A DNA stretch of 64,000 bases from Spirochaetales bacterium UBA6872 (GTDB lineage: Bacteria > Spirochaetota > Spirochaetia > Sphaerochaetales > Sphaerochaetaceae): contig DKCO01000027.1 of assembly GCA_002452215.1 (NCBI GenBank), positions 193 through 64,192 of the forward strand, read 5' to 3'. The notes under the pieces are model-generated. The model had not been told where the DNA came from and searched no databases. It saw only the letters and a list, made by a program, of their open reading frames with translations. Both the position numbers and the translations under genes were made by a program. Of the stretch, positions 34,901 through 43,921 are shown one piece after another. Each line of letters begins with the position of its first letter. The first letter of the stretch is position 1.

Positions 34901-35473
34901 ATGAGTTTTATCGAGTTGTTTCTTTTGGCATTCAGCCTTAGCATGGATGCTTTTGCTGTCTCGATTTGCAAAGGATTGGCAATAGAAAAAGAATCAAAGA
35001 CAAAAGCATGTCTTAAATGTGGTCTTTGGTTTGGTTTTTTTCAAGCACTTATGCCTTTGATTGGCTATTATCTTGGAAAAGCATTTGAATCATCCATACA
35101 GAAATTTGATCATTGGATTGCGTTTGTTCTTTTGTTTGCTATAGGAATAAATATGATTCGAGAATCGCTTTCGAAGAAGGAAGAAAACGAACATAATGAT
35201 GACTTTTCAATAAAAACTATGTTTATCCTTGCGATTGCAACCTCGATTGATGCTCTTGCTGTAGGTATTTCACTTGCTATGGCAGGAAGTGTAAATATAT
35301 GGATTGCAATCTCTCTTATTGGCATTTTTACATGCTTGTTTTGCATCATAGGAGTAAAACTTGGCAATGTTTTTGGCTCATTTCTTGGCAACAAAGCCCA
35401 GATGATCGGTGGAATAATCCTTGTACTTATAGGAGTAAAGATTCTTTTGGATCATCTGGGAATATTAGGATAA
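34901..35473 (+). CDS. mntP: Putative manganese efflux pump MntP
   Basis: A 190-residue membrane protein of the MntP (DUF204) family, six predicted helices in two related halves: FSLSMDAFAVSICKGLA (Asp16) and ATSIDALAVGISLAM carry the paired conserved aspartates. It exports Mn2+ in characterised bacteria. GGAG (34891-34894) lies 6 bases before the ATG at 34901. The 164-base gap upstream shows no clear Mn riboswitch. It ends 4 bases before the convergent tgt stop. Confidence 0.92.
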   Translation: MSFIELFLLAFSLSMDAFAVSICKGLAIEKESKTKACLKCGLWFGFFQALMPLIGYYLGKAFESSIQKFDHWIAFVLLFAIGINMIRESLSKKEENEHNDDFSIKTMFILAIATSIDALAVGISLAMAGSVNIWIAISLIGIFTCLFCIIGVKLGNVFGSFLGNKAQMIGGIILVLIGVKILLDHLGILG

Positions 35474-35477
35474 GAAA

Positions 35478-36605
35478 CTATTTCTTGTTTGCATAGAAAC
35501 GAGCAAGATACTCTTTCTTGAATTGAGTAAATCTATCCTCGGCAATTGCTTTCCTTATCCTTATCAAAAGATCATATAGATACTGGAGGTTATGCTCTGT
35601 TGCAAGCATTCCTCCTAGCATTTCGTTGCATTTGACCAAATGATGCATGTAACCAACTGAATATTCCTTGCAAGCTGTACATCCACATCCTGGCTGGATT
35701 GGTCCATGGTCGAATTTATGTATTGCTTTCTTCAAAACCATAATGCCATCATCTGTAAATACAGCACCATTTCGTGCCATTCTTGTTGCAAGCACGCAAT
35801 CGAACAAATCGATTCCATTTTCAACACATTCAAGAATATAATCTGGAGATCCAATACCCATTACATATCGTGGCTTTTCTTCTGTAACATATTCTGCTGT
35901 GTATGAAAGCATATCGCAAAACATACTTTTCTCTTCGCCAACAGATAGTCCTCCTATTGCTATTCCTGGAAAATCCATCTCAGATAGTACTTCAGCGCTT
36001 TCCTTTCTTAGATCCTTGTAAAAGTTTCCTTGAACAATTCCAAAGAGATTTCCCTTAAAGCTCTCACCTAACCTATTTCTCTCATCAAGAGATCTCTCTG
36101 CCCATGATTTTGTTATTCTCCATGCCTCTTTTGCCGCTTTATAATCAATATTTGGCGGAGTGCAAACATCGAGTACCATAGCAATATCACTACCAATTGT
36201 TTTTTGTATATTGACTACTTTCTCCGGTGTAAAAATGTGCTTTGAACCATCTATATGTGATTGGAAACAAACACCACTGTCTTTAATCTTTCGCAAACCT
36301 GAGAGAGAAAAAACTTGGAATCCGCCTGAATCTGTCAATATATTATGATGCCAATTCGAGAAATTATGAAGTCCAGAATAGCTTTCCAATACCTCAAGAC
36401 CTGGACGAAGATACATATGGTATGTATTTGCAAGTATAATCTTGTATCCCATCTGGTCTATCTTGTCATGGTATATTCCTTTTACAGTTCCATTTGTACC
36501 AACAGGCATGAAAGCTGGAGTCTCAACATCCCCATGGCCAAGCGATAGAATTCCTAGCCGAGCTTTCGAGTTCTTGTCTCTTTTTATTTCTTTGTATATT
36601 TTCAT
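35478..36605 (-). CDS. tgt: tRNA-guanine transglycosylase (queuine tRNA-ribosyltransferase)
   Basis: A 375-residue TIM-barrel enzyme that exchanges guanine-34 for the queuosine precursor in tRNAs with GUN anticodons. TDSGGFQVFSL (Asp92 in the active site), GIVQGNFYKDLR, AIGGLSVGE and the zinc site CGCTACKEYS with a following His are present. It overlaps lptG by 4 bases. Together with queA at the right end of the window it shows that this organism makes or salvages queuosine in tRNA. Confidence 0.96.
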   Translation of the reverse strand: MKIYKEIKRDKNSKARLGILSLGHGDVETPAFMPVGTNGTVKGIYHDKIDQMGYKIILANTYHMYLRPGLEVLESYSGLHNFSNWHHNILTDSGGFQVFSLSGLRKIKDSGVCFQSHIDGSKHIFTPEKVVNIQKTIGSDIAMVLDVCTPPNIDYKAAKEAWRITKSWAERSLDERNRLGESFKGNLFGIVQGNFYKDLRKESAEVLSEMDFPGIAIGGLSVGEEKSMFCDMLSYTAEYVTEEKPRYVMGIGSPDYILECVENGIDLFDCVLATRMARNGAVFTDDGIMVLKKAIHKFDHGPIQPGCGCTACKEYSVGYMHHLVKCNEMLGGMLATEHNLQYLYDLLIRIRKAIAEDRFTQFKKEYLARFYANKK

Positions 36606-37675
36606 AGTTTCTTCCCTACAAGCGATAAAGTATAAGCAATGATTATTGTTACAGCAAGCGGCAATACAACCGTTTGGTAAGGCGCTATTGCACCTTGGTG
36701 TGCCATTATTGAAAATACCATGTCAGCACAATAATAAGCAACAGCAATCGATAGTGATTGGATTATTGAAAATAAAAGGACGTTCTTCTTGAATCTATAA
36801 TCTAGCATTGCCGAAATACTCATCAGGACAAAAATTGCAAGACATTGGAATCTTGATCTATAGTAATCTGTTGCTTTTTCTTGCCATGCTGCATGGTCGG
36901 CAATTTTCAATCTAGCAAGGTATTTTCTTGCATCAACACTATCCATTGTCTCCACTCTAGTATTCTGGCTTTTGAAGAGATTTGGCTCAATCTTCAGCTC
37001 TTCTATAGAATAAATATCTTTGAATGATGACAGAACATTGTCATTTACGATTTGATTCACATTTGCATTATAGAAAGTCCAATAGCCAGAACTATACTCC
37101 CCATATTCTGCTTGAAGCTTCATGAAAAGAGCATCATCATTGTATTTAATAACAATTGGATTGTAGATTTTTTGCCCAATTTCATCGAAGCGAGTTGTAT
37201 ATATTGCAAATCCATTATCATCTTTAAGTGCAATATTTCTTGTATCTCTTGTTGAACTCATCCCAAACAGCTCAACTTCCAACTCATCGTGTTTTGCAAT
37301 TATTTTGTTCAGATATGCATCTTGATAGCAATAGCCAGCTATAGTTAGCAAGATTGAGACAATTATTATTGGGCACGCAAGCCTCCATTTAGATAAGCCT
37401 GCATTTAATAGAGCTATTCGCTCATTGTTTGCAGATAGAGTTGAAAGGAAATACGTTGTTGCAAACAATAGTGAAATTGATGATACAAGCATAAGATATT
37501 CAGGAATCGAAAGAAGAATGAAATTTATAATCTTCACTACAGGTAAGTCATTGTTCATTATCTGATCCATCTTCGAAAAAAGCTCAACAGCTGCAAGCAA
37601 AAATGAAAATACAATGACTGTAAAGAATGCAATCTTCAATATATTTGATATCAGATATCTGTCGATTAACTTCAT
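36602..37675 (-). CDS. lptG: LptG-like permease (YjgP/YjgQ family)
   Basis: A 357-residue inner-membrane protein with the YjgP/YjgQ layout: three N-terminal helices (starting DRYLISNILKIAFFTV), a large soluble periplasmic domain (about 125-255) and three C-terminal helices. LptF/LptG form the permease of the ABC system that moves lipopolysaccharide from the inner membrane. Spirochaetes such as Treponema lack classical LPS, so the lipid moved here is uncertain. Adjacent to lptF with an ATGA overlap, then tgt. LptF versus LptG naming is by position and length. Confidence 0.8.
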   Translation of the reverse strand: MKLIDRYLISNILKIAFFTVIVFSFLLAAVELFSKMDQIMNNDLPVVKIINFILLSIPEYLMLVSSISLLFATTYFLSTLSANNERIALLNAGLSKWRLACPIIIVSILLTIAGYCYQDAYLNKIIAKHDELEVELFGMSSTRDTRNIALKDDNGFAIYTTRFDEIGQKIYNPIVIKYNDDALFMKLQAEYGEYSSGYWTFYNANVNQIVNDNVLSSFKDIYSIEELKIEPNLFKSQNTRVETMDSVDARKYLARLKIADHAAWQEKATDYYRSRFQCLAIFVLMSISAMLDYRFKKNVLLFSIIQSLSIAVAYYCADMVFSIMAHQGAIAPYQTVVLPLAVTIIIAYTLSLVGKKL

Positions 37676-38949
37676 CTTCGAGCCTTCCTGAAGTAGACAA
37701 GGAAAATCATTGCAATAAATAAAATCAACAGATCAGGAGAGAATATCAAAAGATATGGAGATTGCTTTATATCAAAGATCATGAGCTGAGATCCAAAGAG
37801 CATATACCAATAAGCAACAGCTATGAAAATAGATATTGCAAAGCCAGTAAGTTTACCATGCTTTAGTTTGATATTCGAAAGCGGAAGAGAGACTAATGCC
37901 AAAGCAAAACATGCAAATGATAGTGCGAATTTCTTCGCAAGCTCAGCCTTATAGTATTGGCCTGTGAAGTTTACAGGTAGCGAAGAAAGGCTACTTAGTT
38001 CGAACTTGTCATCCTCAATGTCATATATCGCATCTTGTTTTGTTATCTTTCCCTTTTCTAGCTCCTTCAATGACTTCGATGTCGAAAGAAGTGTCTTTGA
38101 GATATTCTCTCTATATTCTATTCTGTTTTCGTTTTGTATCGCATTTCGTTTCTTTATCTCAACAATCAAATCCCTGCTTGATAAATTTACTGGGCTATTT
38201 GATGTAAGAGATGGAATTTGATTGGAAAAATCCAGGAAAAAACTTGCATTTTCGGATTTAGCGTATACGAAGCTGTTGATATCGTCATTGTCATTTAGCA
38301 AAATAGTAGGACTTGTAAGCGTAAGCGAATATACATAATTGTATGGATCGATCAAATCAAGTGTTCCTTTCTCAGAAACAACGGTTTTTGACATCTCTCC
38401 ATTTCCTTTATCGATCAAGAGAAGATTGTATATGTCTTTTCCTTCTGCATCACCATTATACAGAACAATATCACCAACAGTATTGACGCTATTTGCCTCT
38501 ATTTCAAATGTTGGCATCTCAGCCATCAGAACTGAAAGCTTTTCACGATATATGGAGCTTGCCCATGGATGTACAACATCTGAAAAGAAAAAAGTAAGCA
38601 AAGAGATAAAGACCGAGAATATTATTATTGGAAAATATACATGCCTTGTTGATACTCCAGAGCTTTTTATTGCCAATAGTTCATTAGATGATGAAAGATC
38701 GCCTAATACCATCGAAGATGCTGTTAAAGTTGCAAACGGAAAAGTATAAATCAAGAACTGTGGCATAGAGAGAGCAACCATCTGAAGCATTGTGATAAAA
38801 TCGATATTCTTCAAAAGGATCCTCTGGATAAGCAATAGAATAGAGTTTACGAAAAAAATACAGAAGAAAAAAAGAAAAGCAACAAGGAAGTTCAACAAGA
38901 ACTCCCTTGATATATATGCGTTTAAAAGTCTGTACCTACCTAGAGCCAT
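37672..38949 (-). CDS. lptF: LptF-like permease (YjgP/YjgQ family)
   Basis: A 425-residue YjgP/YjgQ family protein with N-terminal helices around REFLLNFLVAFLFFFCIFF, the family block MPQFLIYTFPFATLTAS, and ELLAIKSSGVS at the end of the third helix; a large periplasmic domain follows, then three C-terminal helices. It pairs with the downstream lptG-like gene. The ATG at 38949 overlaps the dut stop (TGATG); the upstream TTG at 38952 is less likely. No LptB ATPase is in the window. Confidence 0.82.
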   Translation of the reverse strand: MALGRYRLLNAYISREFLLNFLVAFLFFFCIFFVNSILLLIQRILLKNIDFITMLQMVALSMPQFLIYTFPFATLTASSMVLGDLSSSNELLAIKSSGVSTRHVYFPIIIFSVFISLLTFFFSDVVHPWASSIYREKLSVLMAEMPTFEIEANSVNTVGDIVLYNGDAEGKDIYNLLLIDKGNGEMSKTVVSEKGTLDLIDPYNYVYSLTLTSPTILLNDNDDINSFVYAKSENASFFLDFSNQIPSLTSNSPVNLSSRDLIVEIKKRNAIQNENRIEYRENISKTLLSTSKSLKELEKGKITKQDAIYDIEDDKFELSSLSSLPVNFTGQYYKAELAKKFALSFACFALALVSLPLSNIKLKHGKLTGFAISIFIAVAYWYMLFGSQLMIFDIKQSPYLLIFSPDLLILFIAMIFLVYFRKARR

Positions 38950-39395
38950 CAAATGCCTGTAGAACCAAAGCCACCCTCTCCTCTAAGCGTCGAAGAAAGT
39001 GTTTCAGCATCTTCGAAAGAGGCTTGTATTGTCCTAGCAATGACAAGTTGAGCAATCCTGTCACCATTATTTACAATAAACTCATTCTTAGAGTGGTTAA
39101 TCAAAATAATCTTAACTTCACCACGGTAGTCACTATCGATCGTGCCAGGTGAGTTAAGTACTGTGATTCCATAGCGCGATGCGAGACCAGAACGGGCTCG
39201 CACTTGAACTTCATAGCCAAATGGTATTTCCATTCTTACACCAGTCGGAATTGTCTTGAATTCCCCTGGCATAATTGAAACAGGCCCATCTGGCAAATAT
39301 GCTTTGATATCTGCTCCAGAGGCACCTTTCGATTGATAAGAAGGGGCTGATGCTCCTTTTTCTAGAACTATCTTTACAATAGGCCTATCTGACAT
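38949..39395 (-). CDS. dut: dUTP diphosphatase (dUTPase)
   Basis: A 148-residue trimeric dUTPase that hydrolyses dUTP to dUMP and keeps uracil out of DNA. The five motifs are visible: GASGADIKAYL, RARSGLASRYG, GTIDSDYRGEV, DRIAQLVI and the C-terminal RGEGGFGSTG. The ATG at 39395 shares a base with the pnp stop (TGATG); a TTG one codon earlier is possible. dUMP made here would feed dTMP synthesis and the tmk kinase found elsewhere in the window. Confidence 0.95.
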   Translation of the reverse strand: MSDRPIVKIVLEKGASAPSYQSKGASGADIKAYLPDGPVSIMPGEFKTIPTGVRMEIPFGYEVQVRARSGLASRYGITVLNSPGTIDSDYRGEVKIILINHSKNEFIVNNGDRIAQLVIARTIQASFEDAETLSSTLRGEGGFGSTGI

Positions 39396-41515
39396 CAATT
39401 CTCTTTCTTCTCCTCTGGCTGGGCATCGATGTAAGAAAGATTCAATCTTCCCATTCTATCGATTTCAGTGAGCTTTACATCAACTTCCTGTCCTACAGAG
39501 AGAACATCAGATACATTCTTCACTCTAGTTCTTGCGAGCTTTGAAATGTGGCAAAGTCCCTCTTTCCCAGGAAGTATTTCAATGAATGCACCAAAATCGA
39601 CAATCCTCTTAACAGTTCCATGGTAGATCTTGCCAACTTCAGGCTCTTCGATGATAGAGAGAACTAGCTTCCTTGCATTTTGGGCTGAAGCATTGTTCTT
39701 GCCATAGATCATGACAGTTCCATCATCCTCAATATTGATCTCGGCACCAGTTGTTTCTGCAATTGTCCTAATTGTCTTTCCGCCTGTTCCAATAACAGCT
39801 CCAATCTTATCCTCTGGTACAGTCAAAGAAAGAATCTTCGGAGCAAGCTCTGATACTTCTGAGCGAGGAGATGCAAGAGTCTGTGACATTATAGATAGAA
39901 TATGCATTCTTCCTTCTTTTGCTTGATTAAGAGCCTTGCTCATGATCTCAGGTGTTACACCAGCAATCTTTATATCCATCTGGAAAGCTGTAATTCCATC
40001 TTTTGTGCCAGCAACTTTGAAGTCCATATCGCCAAGATGGTCTTCCTCGCCAAGGATATCTGAAAGGATAACATACTTGGAATAATCAGCTCCCTCTGTA
40101 ATAAGGCCCATTGCAATTCCAGCAACTGGCTTTGAAATCGGAACACCAGCATCCATCAGAGACAAGCATCCACCACAAACAGACGCCATCGACGATGATC
40201 CGTTTGACTCCATGATCTCAGATACAACTCTTATTGTATATGGGAATTTGTCCTTCTTTGGAACAACAGCCTCAAGAGCTCTTTGTGCAAGGTGCCCATG
40301 CCCAATCTCTCTTCGTCCTGTTGTAAGTCTTCCTGTCTCTCCTACTGAGTATGGAGGGAAGTTGTAATGAAGCATGAAGTTCGAATATGTTTTCTCGCCA
40401 TCGATAGTATCAAAAAGCTGCTCATCGTTGACTGTTCCAAGCGTTGTAACAGCCAACGATTGTGTCTCACCTCTAGTGAATAGAGCAGAACCATGGGTTG
40501 ATGGAAGAAGTGACACTTCACATGTTATAGGCCTGATCTCTGTTACTTTTCTGCCATCTGTCCTGATTCCATCATTCAATATCGATGATCGTAGGATCTC
40601 ATATTCCATATCATCGAACATCTTCTGAAGTTGTCCTGGCCTTTTATCATCCTCATCAATAAGCGATGCAAATTTCTCTTTGATGATTTTATGAGCCTCA
40701 TCCAAAGCTGCATATCTCTTGGCCTTTCCCTTAACAAACGATGCATCATGTATAAGTGGATATGAGAAGACTTTAACTTCCTCAAGCCAATTAAGATCCT
40801 CTTTTGGAATCTCCATCAAAGGAAGCTTTTCTTTTCCGCAAAGCTCTCTCATTTTGGTTTGTGCTTCACAGATTTCTGTAATCACAGGCTGAGCTGCAGC
40901 AATTGCGCCAAGCATATCGTCTTCGGAAACTTCCTTTGCTCCGCCTTCAACCATTGTTATCCCATCATGAGTTCCAGCAACGACAATATCTAGAGAAGCT
41001 GTAGGGATTTCCTGGAATGTAGGATTGATCACATATTCATTTCCAATCTTTGCAACTCTCACAGCTGCGATTGGTCCATAGAATGGAATATCTGAGATTG
41101 TAACAGCACAAGAAGCGGCATTAATTGCAATAATATCAGGAGTATGGATCATATCGGAAGAAACAACTGTAGGGATAATCTGAATTTCCCTTCCGAAAGC
41201 TTTATCGAAAAGTGGTCTCATTGGTCTATCGATAAGACGTGAGACAAGGATTTCCTTGTCTTTTGGCTTTCCTTCTCTCTTTAAAAAGCCTCCAGGAATC
41301 TTTCCTGCAGCATAGTACTTTTCATTGTACTCAACGGAAACTGGTACAAAATCAGGTGCGACTTCTGGTGGGTTTCCACAACAAACAGTTGCAATTACAG
41401 CAGAACCAGCATAGCGTGCATAAACAGCACCATTTGCCTGTTTTGCAATCTTTCCTGTTTCAAAAACAAGATCAAAGTCTCCAAGCTTTACGGAAACAGT
41501 TGTTACATTTGACAT
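39395..41515 (-). CDS. pnp: Polyribonucleotide nucleotidyltransferase (PNPase)
   Basis: A 706-residue PNPase: two RNase PH domains (for example GGFLKREGKPKDKEILVSRLIDRPMRPLF and DILGEEDHLGDMDFKVAGTKDG), then a KH domain (KIGAVIGTGGKTIRTIAETTG) and an S1 domain (GAFIEILPGKEGLCHISKLA). It degrades RNA 3'-5' using phosphate. It follows rpsO with a hairpin between them, the classic rpsO-pnp arrangement. Confidence 0.97.
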   Translation of the reverse strand: MSNVTTVSVKLGDFDLVFETGKIAKQANGAVYARYAGSAVIATVCCGNPPEVAPDFVPVSVEYNEKYYAAGKIPGGFLKREGKPKDKEILVSRLIDRPMRPLFDKAFGREIQIIPTVVSSDMIHTPDIIAINAASCAVTISDIPFYGPIAAVRVAKIGNEYVINPTFQEIPTASLDIVVAGTHDGITMVEGGAKEVSEDDMLGAIAAAQPVITEICEAQTKMRELCGKEKLPLMEIPKEDLNWLEEVKVFSYPLIHDASFVKGKAKRYAALDEAHKIIKEKFASLIDEDDKRPGQLQKMFDDMEYEILRSSILNDGIRTDGRKVTEIRPITCEVSLLPSTHGSALFTRGETQSLAVTTLGTVNDEQLFDTIDGEKTYSNFMLHYNFPPYSVGETGRLTTGRREIGHGHLAQRALEAVVPKKDKFPYTIRVVSEIMESNGSSSMASVCGGCLSLMDAGVPISKPVAGIAMGLITEGADYSKYVILSDILGEEDHLGDMDFKVAGTKDGITAFQMDIKIAGVTPEIMSKALNQAKEGRMHILSIMSQTLASPRSEVSELAPKILSLTVPEDKIGAVIGTGGKTIRTIAETTGAEINIEDDGTVMIYGKNNASAQNARKLVLSIIEEPEVGKIYHGTVKRIVDFGAFIEILPGKEGLCHISKLARTRVKNVSDVLSVGQEVDVKLTEIDRMGRLNLSYIDAQPEEKKEN

Positions 41516-41565
41516 AATTACCTTCTTTCTTTCTTTTTGTTCTTTTTTAAGTTCTTTAAAAATGG

Positions 41566-41589
41566 AAAGCCAGTGTTAAAACTGGCTTT
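41566..41589 (-). terminator. Hairpin terminator between rpsO and pnp
   Basis: AAAGCCAGT and ACTGGCTTT form a perfect 9-bp stem with a 6-base loop, followed on the - strand by CCATTTTT. Located 10 bases after the rpsO stop; a partial terminator or RNase-processing hairpin as in E. coli rpsO-pnp is plausible. Confidence 0.72.
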
Positions 41590-41599
41590 TCTTTTATAG

Positions 41600-41866
41600 T
41601 TATTTTCTGATTCCAAGTTCTGCAATCAAACTTCTGTACTCATCAATATCATTGTTCTTGATGTACTTCAAAAGTCTTCTTCTCTGGCCAACAAGCTTCA
41701 AAAGGCCACGTCTTGATGCATGATCCTTAGGATTGTTCTTGAAATGACCTTGAAGATCATTGATTCTTGCAGTCAAAAGTGCAACTTGAACTTTTGAGTC
41801 ACCGGTGTTTGTCTCTGAACCACCGAACTTCATTACGATTTCTTTTTTCTGATCAGCTGAAATCAT
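41600..41866 (-). CDS. rpsO: 30S ribosomal protein S15
   Basis: An 88-residue S15, a primary 16S rRNA binder. Family blocks are clear: FGGSETNTGDSKVQVALLTARI, LQGHFKNNPKDHASRRGLL and RRRLLKYIKNND. It overlaps the ribF stop by 4 bases. Confidence 0.97.
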   Translation of the reverse strand: MISADQKKEIVMKFGGSETNTGDSKVQVALLTARINDLQGHFKNNPKDHASRRGLLKLVGQRRRLLKYIKNNDIDEYRSLIAELGIRK

Positions 41867-42696
41867 TTTCTTCTCTCCAATAAAAGTTTTTCTGCTTTGA
41901 ACATAGGATCAATTGCATTTCTAAAAGTCAAGGGAACATATCCTTTGGCTTTTATCTTGATAGTTGAATCCTCGATAGATGCAACAGCCTCTATCCGATC
42001 CTTATTTTCAAGAATCAAAACGCTATCATAAGCTCCTTGTGGCGGAAGAAGCTGATGAACATCCTCTGTTCGATAAACCAAATACATATCCTCGAATATG
42101 CAAGGACTTTTAAGCATATCTAAGGCGTAATACCGGCCGGAAAGCTTTGGAAATTCCTCAAGCTCCCCTTCTTTTATCATCCTTCTTAAGAGAGTTGACG
42201 AGATCTTGTCTCCACCCTCCGTAAGAATTGGTGCAACAATATCAACCTTTGCTCTTGAGCCGAATCTATCTAGCATCGGAACAAGGTCGTAAGCGCTTGC
42301 AGATTCCGAAGGATTGCCAAATTGGAAATCCTCACCGACTGCTATTGCATTTAAGTCCATTGAAGATAAAATCATCTCCAAAAACCTACTAGCTGAAATT
42401 CTACTGAATTGTGCAGAAAAGTCAATTGTTGCAATGCAATCTATTCCATATAAAGCAAGATTTTCCTCTCTTAGTCGCAAAGTATCGATTGCACCATTTC
42501 TCCCAGGCTTTGGATTAATTGAAAATGTTACAACCATTGACTCGGAACCTTGCCTCTTTTCTTTTTCATCCAGGACAGCTTTTATGATTGCTTGATGACC
42601 CTTGTGAAATGCCTCAAAGACACCAATAGCAAGTGATATTCTCATGTTCTTTTTTATCTTGCTTTCTACAAGATACGAAAAATCATAGATTTCCAT
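41863..42696 (-). CDS. ribF: RibF-like FAD synthetase, flavokinase domain degenerate
   Basis: A 277-residue protein. The N-terminal adenylyltransferase domain is recognisable: GVFEAFHKGHQAII (HxGH), VGEDFQFG and ISSTLLRRMIKEG. The C-terminal ~90 residues are where the riboflavin kinase barrel should be, but the GFPTAN motif and its Mg-ATP glycines are missing; only a LLPPQGAYDSVL segment recalls it. So it may be FAD synthetase only, or a diverged enzyme. The ATG at 42696 has AGGA 6 bases upstream and overlaps truB by 14 bases; the longer frame has no spaced site. The rbfA-truB-ribF-rpsO order supports the name. Confidence 0.85.
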   Translation of the reverse strand: MEIYDFSYLVESKIKKNMRISLAIGVFEAFHKGHQAIIKAVLDEKEKRQGSESMVVTFSINPKPGRNGAIDTLRLREENLALYGIDCIATIDFSAQFSRISASRFLEMILSSMDLNAIAVGEDFQFGNPSESASAYDLVPMLDRFGSRAKVDIVAPILTEGGDKISSTLLRRMIKEGELEEFPKLSGRYYALDMLKSPCIFEDMYLVYRTEDVHQLLPPQGAYDSVLILENKDRIEAVASIEDSTIKIKAKGYVPLTFRNAIDPMFKAEKLLLERRK

Positions 42697-43531
42697 TTGC
42701 AATCCTTGTAACAATGCGAAATCCATTCCTTTTATCGCCTATTCCAAATATACTATTGCCAAAATAAAGGTAGCAAAAAGGTTTTTCCAAATCACTATCC
42801 GAGAGAATATCACCTAATCCTAAATTGCCATTTTCAATTTTCTTTTTGTTCTTTTCGTTCAGAATCACGTCTGAGAACATATCTGTCATATCCAATAAGT
42901 CTTTTGTGTCCTTGCCTATATCAGACAAGGACCATGGACCAATAGCTGTTCTTTCAAGCTTTACAAGGTGACCTCTGCTTCCAGCCTTAATAGCTATGTC
43001 GCGGGCAAGACTCCGTATATATGTTCCTTTCGATACATGGCATGAGATTTCAGCCTTTGAGCCATCAAAGGAAACGAGATCTATAGAATATACTTCTATA
43101 TCGCGCTCAGGCATCTCTATCTCATTTCCTTTACGAGCCTCCTCGTATGCTCTCTTTCCATTTATATGCAATGCCGAATACTTGGGAGGAACTTGCTTTT
43201 GCTTACCTTCGAACAAAGAAATCGAATTGATCAAATCACTCTCTTCTGGCAATTTGGATACAGCAACCACATCTCCCTCAGGATCCAATGTCGATGTCTC
43301 TGAGCCGAATTCGATTGTAGCAATATATTTCTTTGAAAAAGATGAGAATAATGGATTGAGTTTGGTCGCTGAACCAATCATGACAAGCATTAGACCAGAT
43401 GCAAACTTATCTAAAGTGCCAGCATGGCCAACTTTTTCTGGTCTATATTCTTTTTTGATTTTCGAAAGCGATGAGAAACTTGTAATGCCCTCTTCTTTGC
43501 CAATTAGCATCAATTTGAAGAGGTCGCTCAT
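42683..43531 (-). CDS. truB: tRNA pseudouridine-55 synthase
   Basis: A 282-residue TruB that makes the TPsiC-loop pseudouridine in tRNA. The catalytic block is GHAGTLDKFASGLMLV with nucleophile Asp41; KKYIATIEFG and GTYIRSLARDIA are the other family motifs. It overlaps rbfA by 4 bases and ribF by 14. Confidence 0.95.
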   Translation of the reverse strand: MSDLFKLMLIGKEEGITSFSSLSKIKKEYRPEKVGHAGTLDKFASGLMLVMIGSATKLNPLFSSFSKKYIATIEFGSETSTLDPEGDVVAVSKLPEESDLINSISLFEGKQKQVPPKYSALHINGKRAYEEARKGNEIEMPERDIEVYSIDLVSFDGSKAEISCHVSKGTYIRSLARDIAIKAGSRGHLVKLERTAIGPWSLSDIGKDTKDLLDMTDMFSDVILNEKNKKKIENGNLGLGDILSDSDLEKPFCYLYFGNSIFGIGDKRNGFRIVTRIANGNL

Positions 43532-43881
43532 TTCTTTCCAAGAGCCTCATCAATCAGTGCATTGATTCTATCGCCCTCAATATAGCTATCATCCTTCAAG
43601 AAAGTAAGAACAGGAGTATTTTTCGTTCTGAGTATATGGGCAACACGCGATTGGATAAAAGCAGAAGCTTTATTAAGAGCATCAACTGACTTATCCAGCG
43701 ATGCATCATCATATAGCGATGAAATGTAAACTCTTGCTTCGCTATTGTCTGGAGCAAGAGAGACCCTTGTAACGCTTGTAAGAGTCGATAGATTATGGTT
43801 CTTTATCGCTCCGGAGACAATCAAAGAGGAAACTGTTTCCAATATCTTTGCCTCCAAGCGCTGTTGTGAATATTCACTCAT
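43528..43881 (-). CDS. rbfA: Ribosome-binding factor A
   Basis: A 117-residue RbfA, a KH-fold factor for 30S maturation. Family features are VTRVSLAPDNSEARVYIS and the C-terminal RTKNTPVLTFLKDDS (consensus R-x-x-P-x-L-x-F-x-x-D). It sits between infB (40-base gap) and truB (ATGA overlap). Confidence 0.93.
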   Translation of the reverse strand: MSEYSQQRLEAKILETVSSLIVSGAIKNHNLSTLTSVTRVSLAPDNSEARVYISSLYDDASLDKSVDALNKASAFIQSRVAHILRTKNTPVLTFLKDDSYIEGDRINALIDEALGKK

Positions 43882-43921
43882 ATGTATTCCCTTATGATAG
43901 GCCTGTCATCCAGGCCCACAT

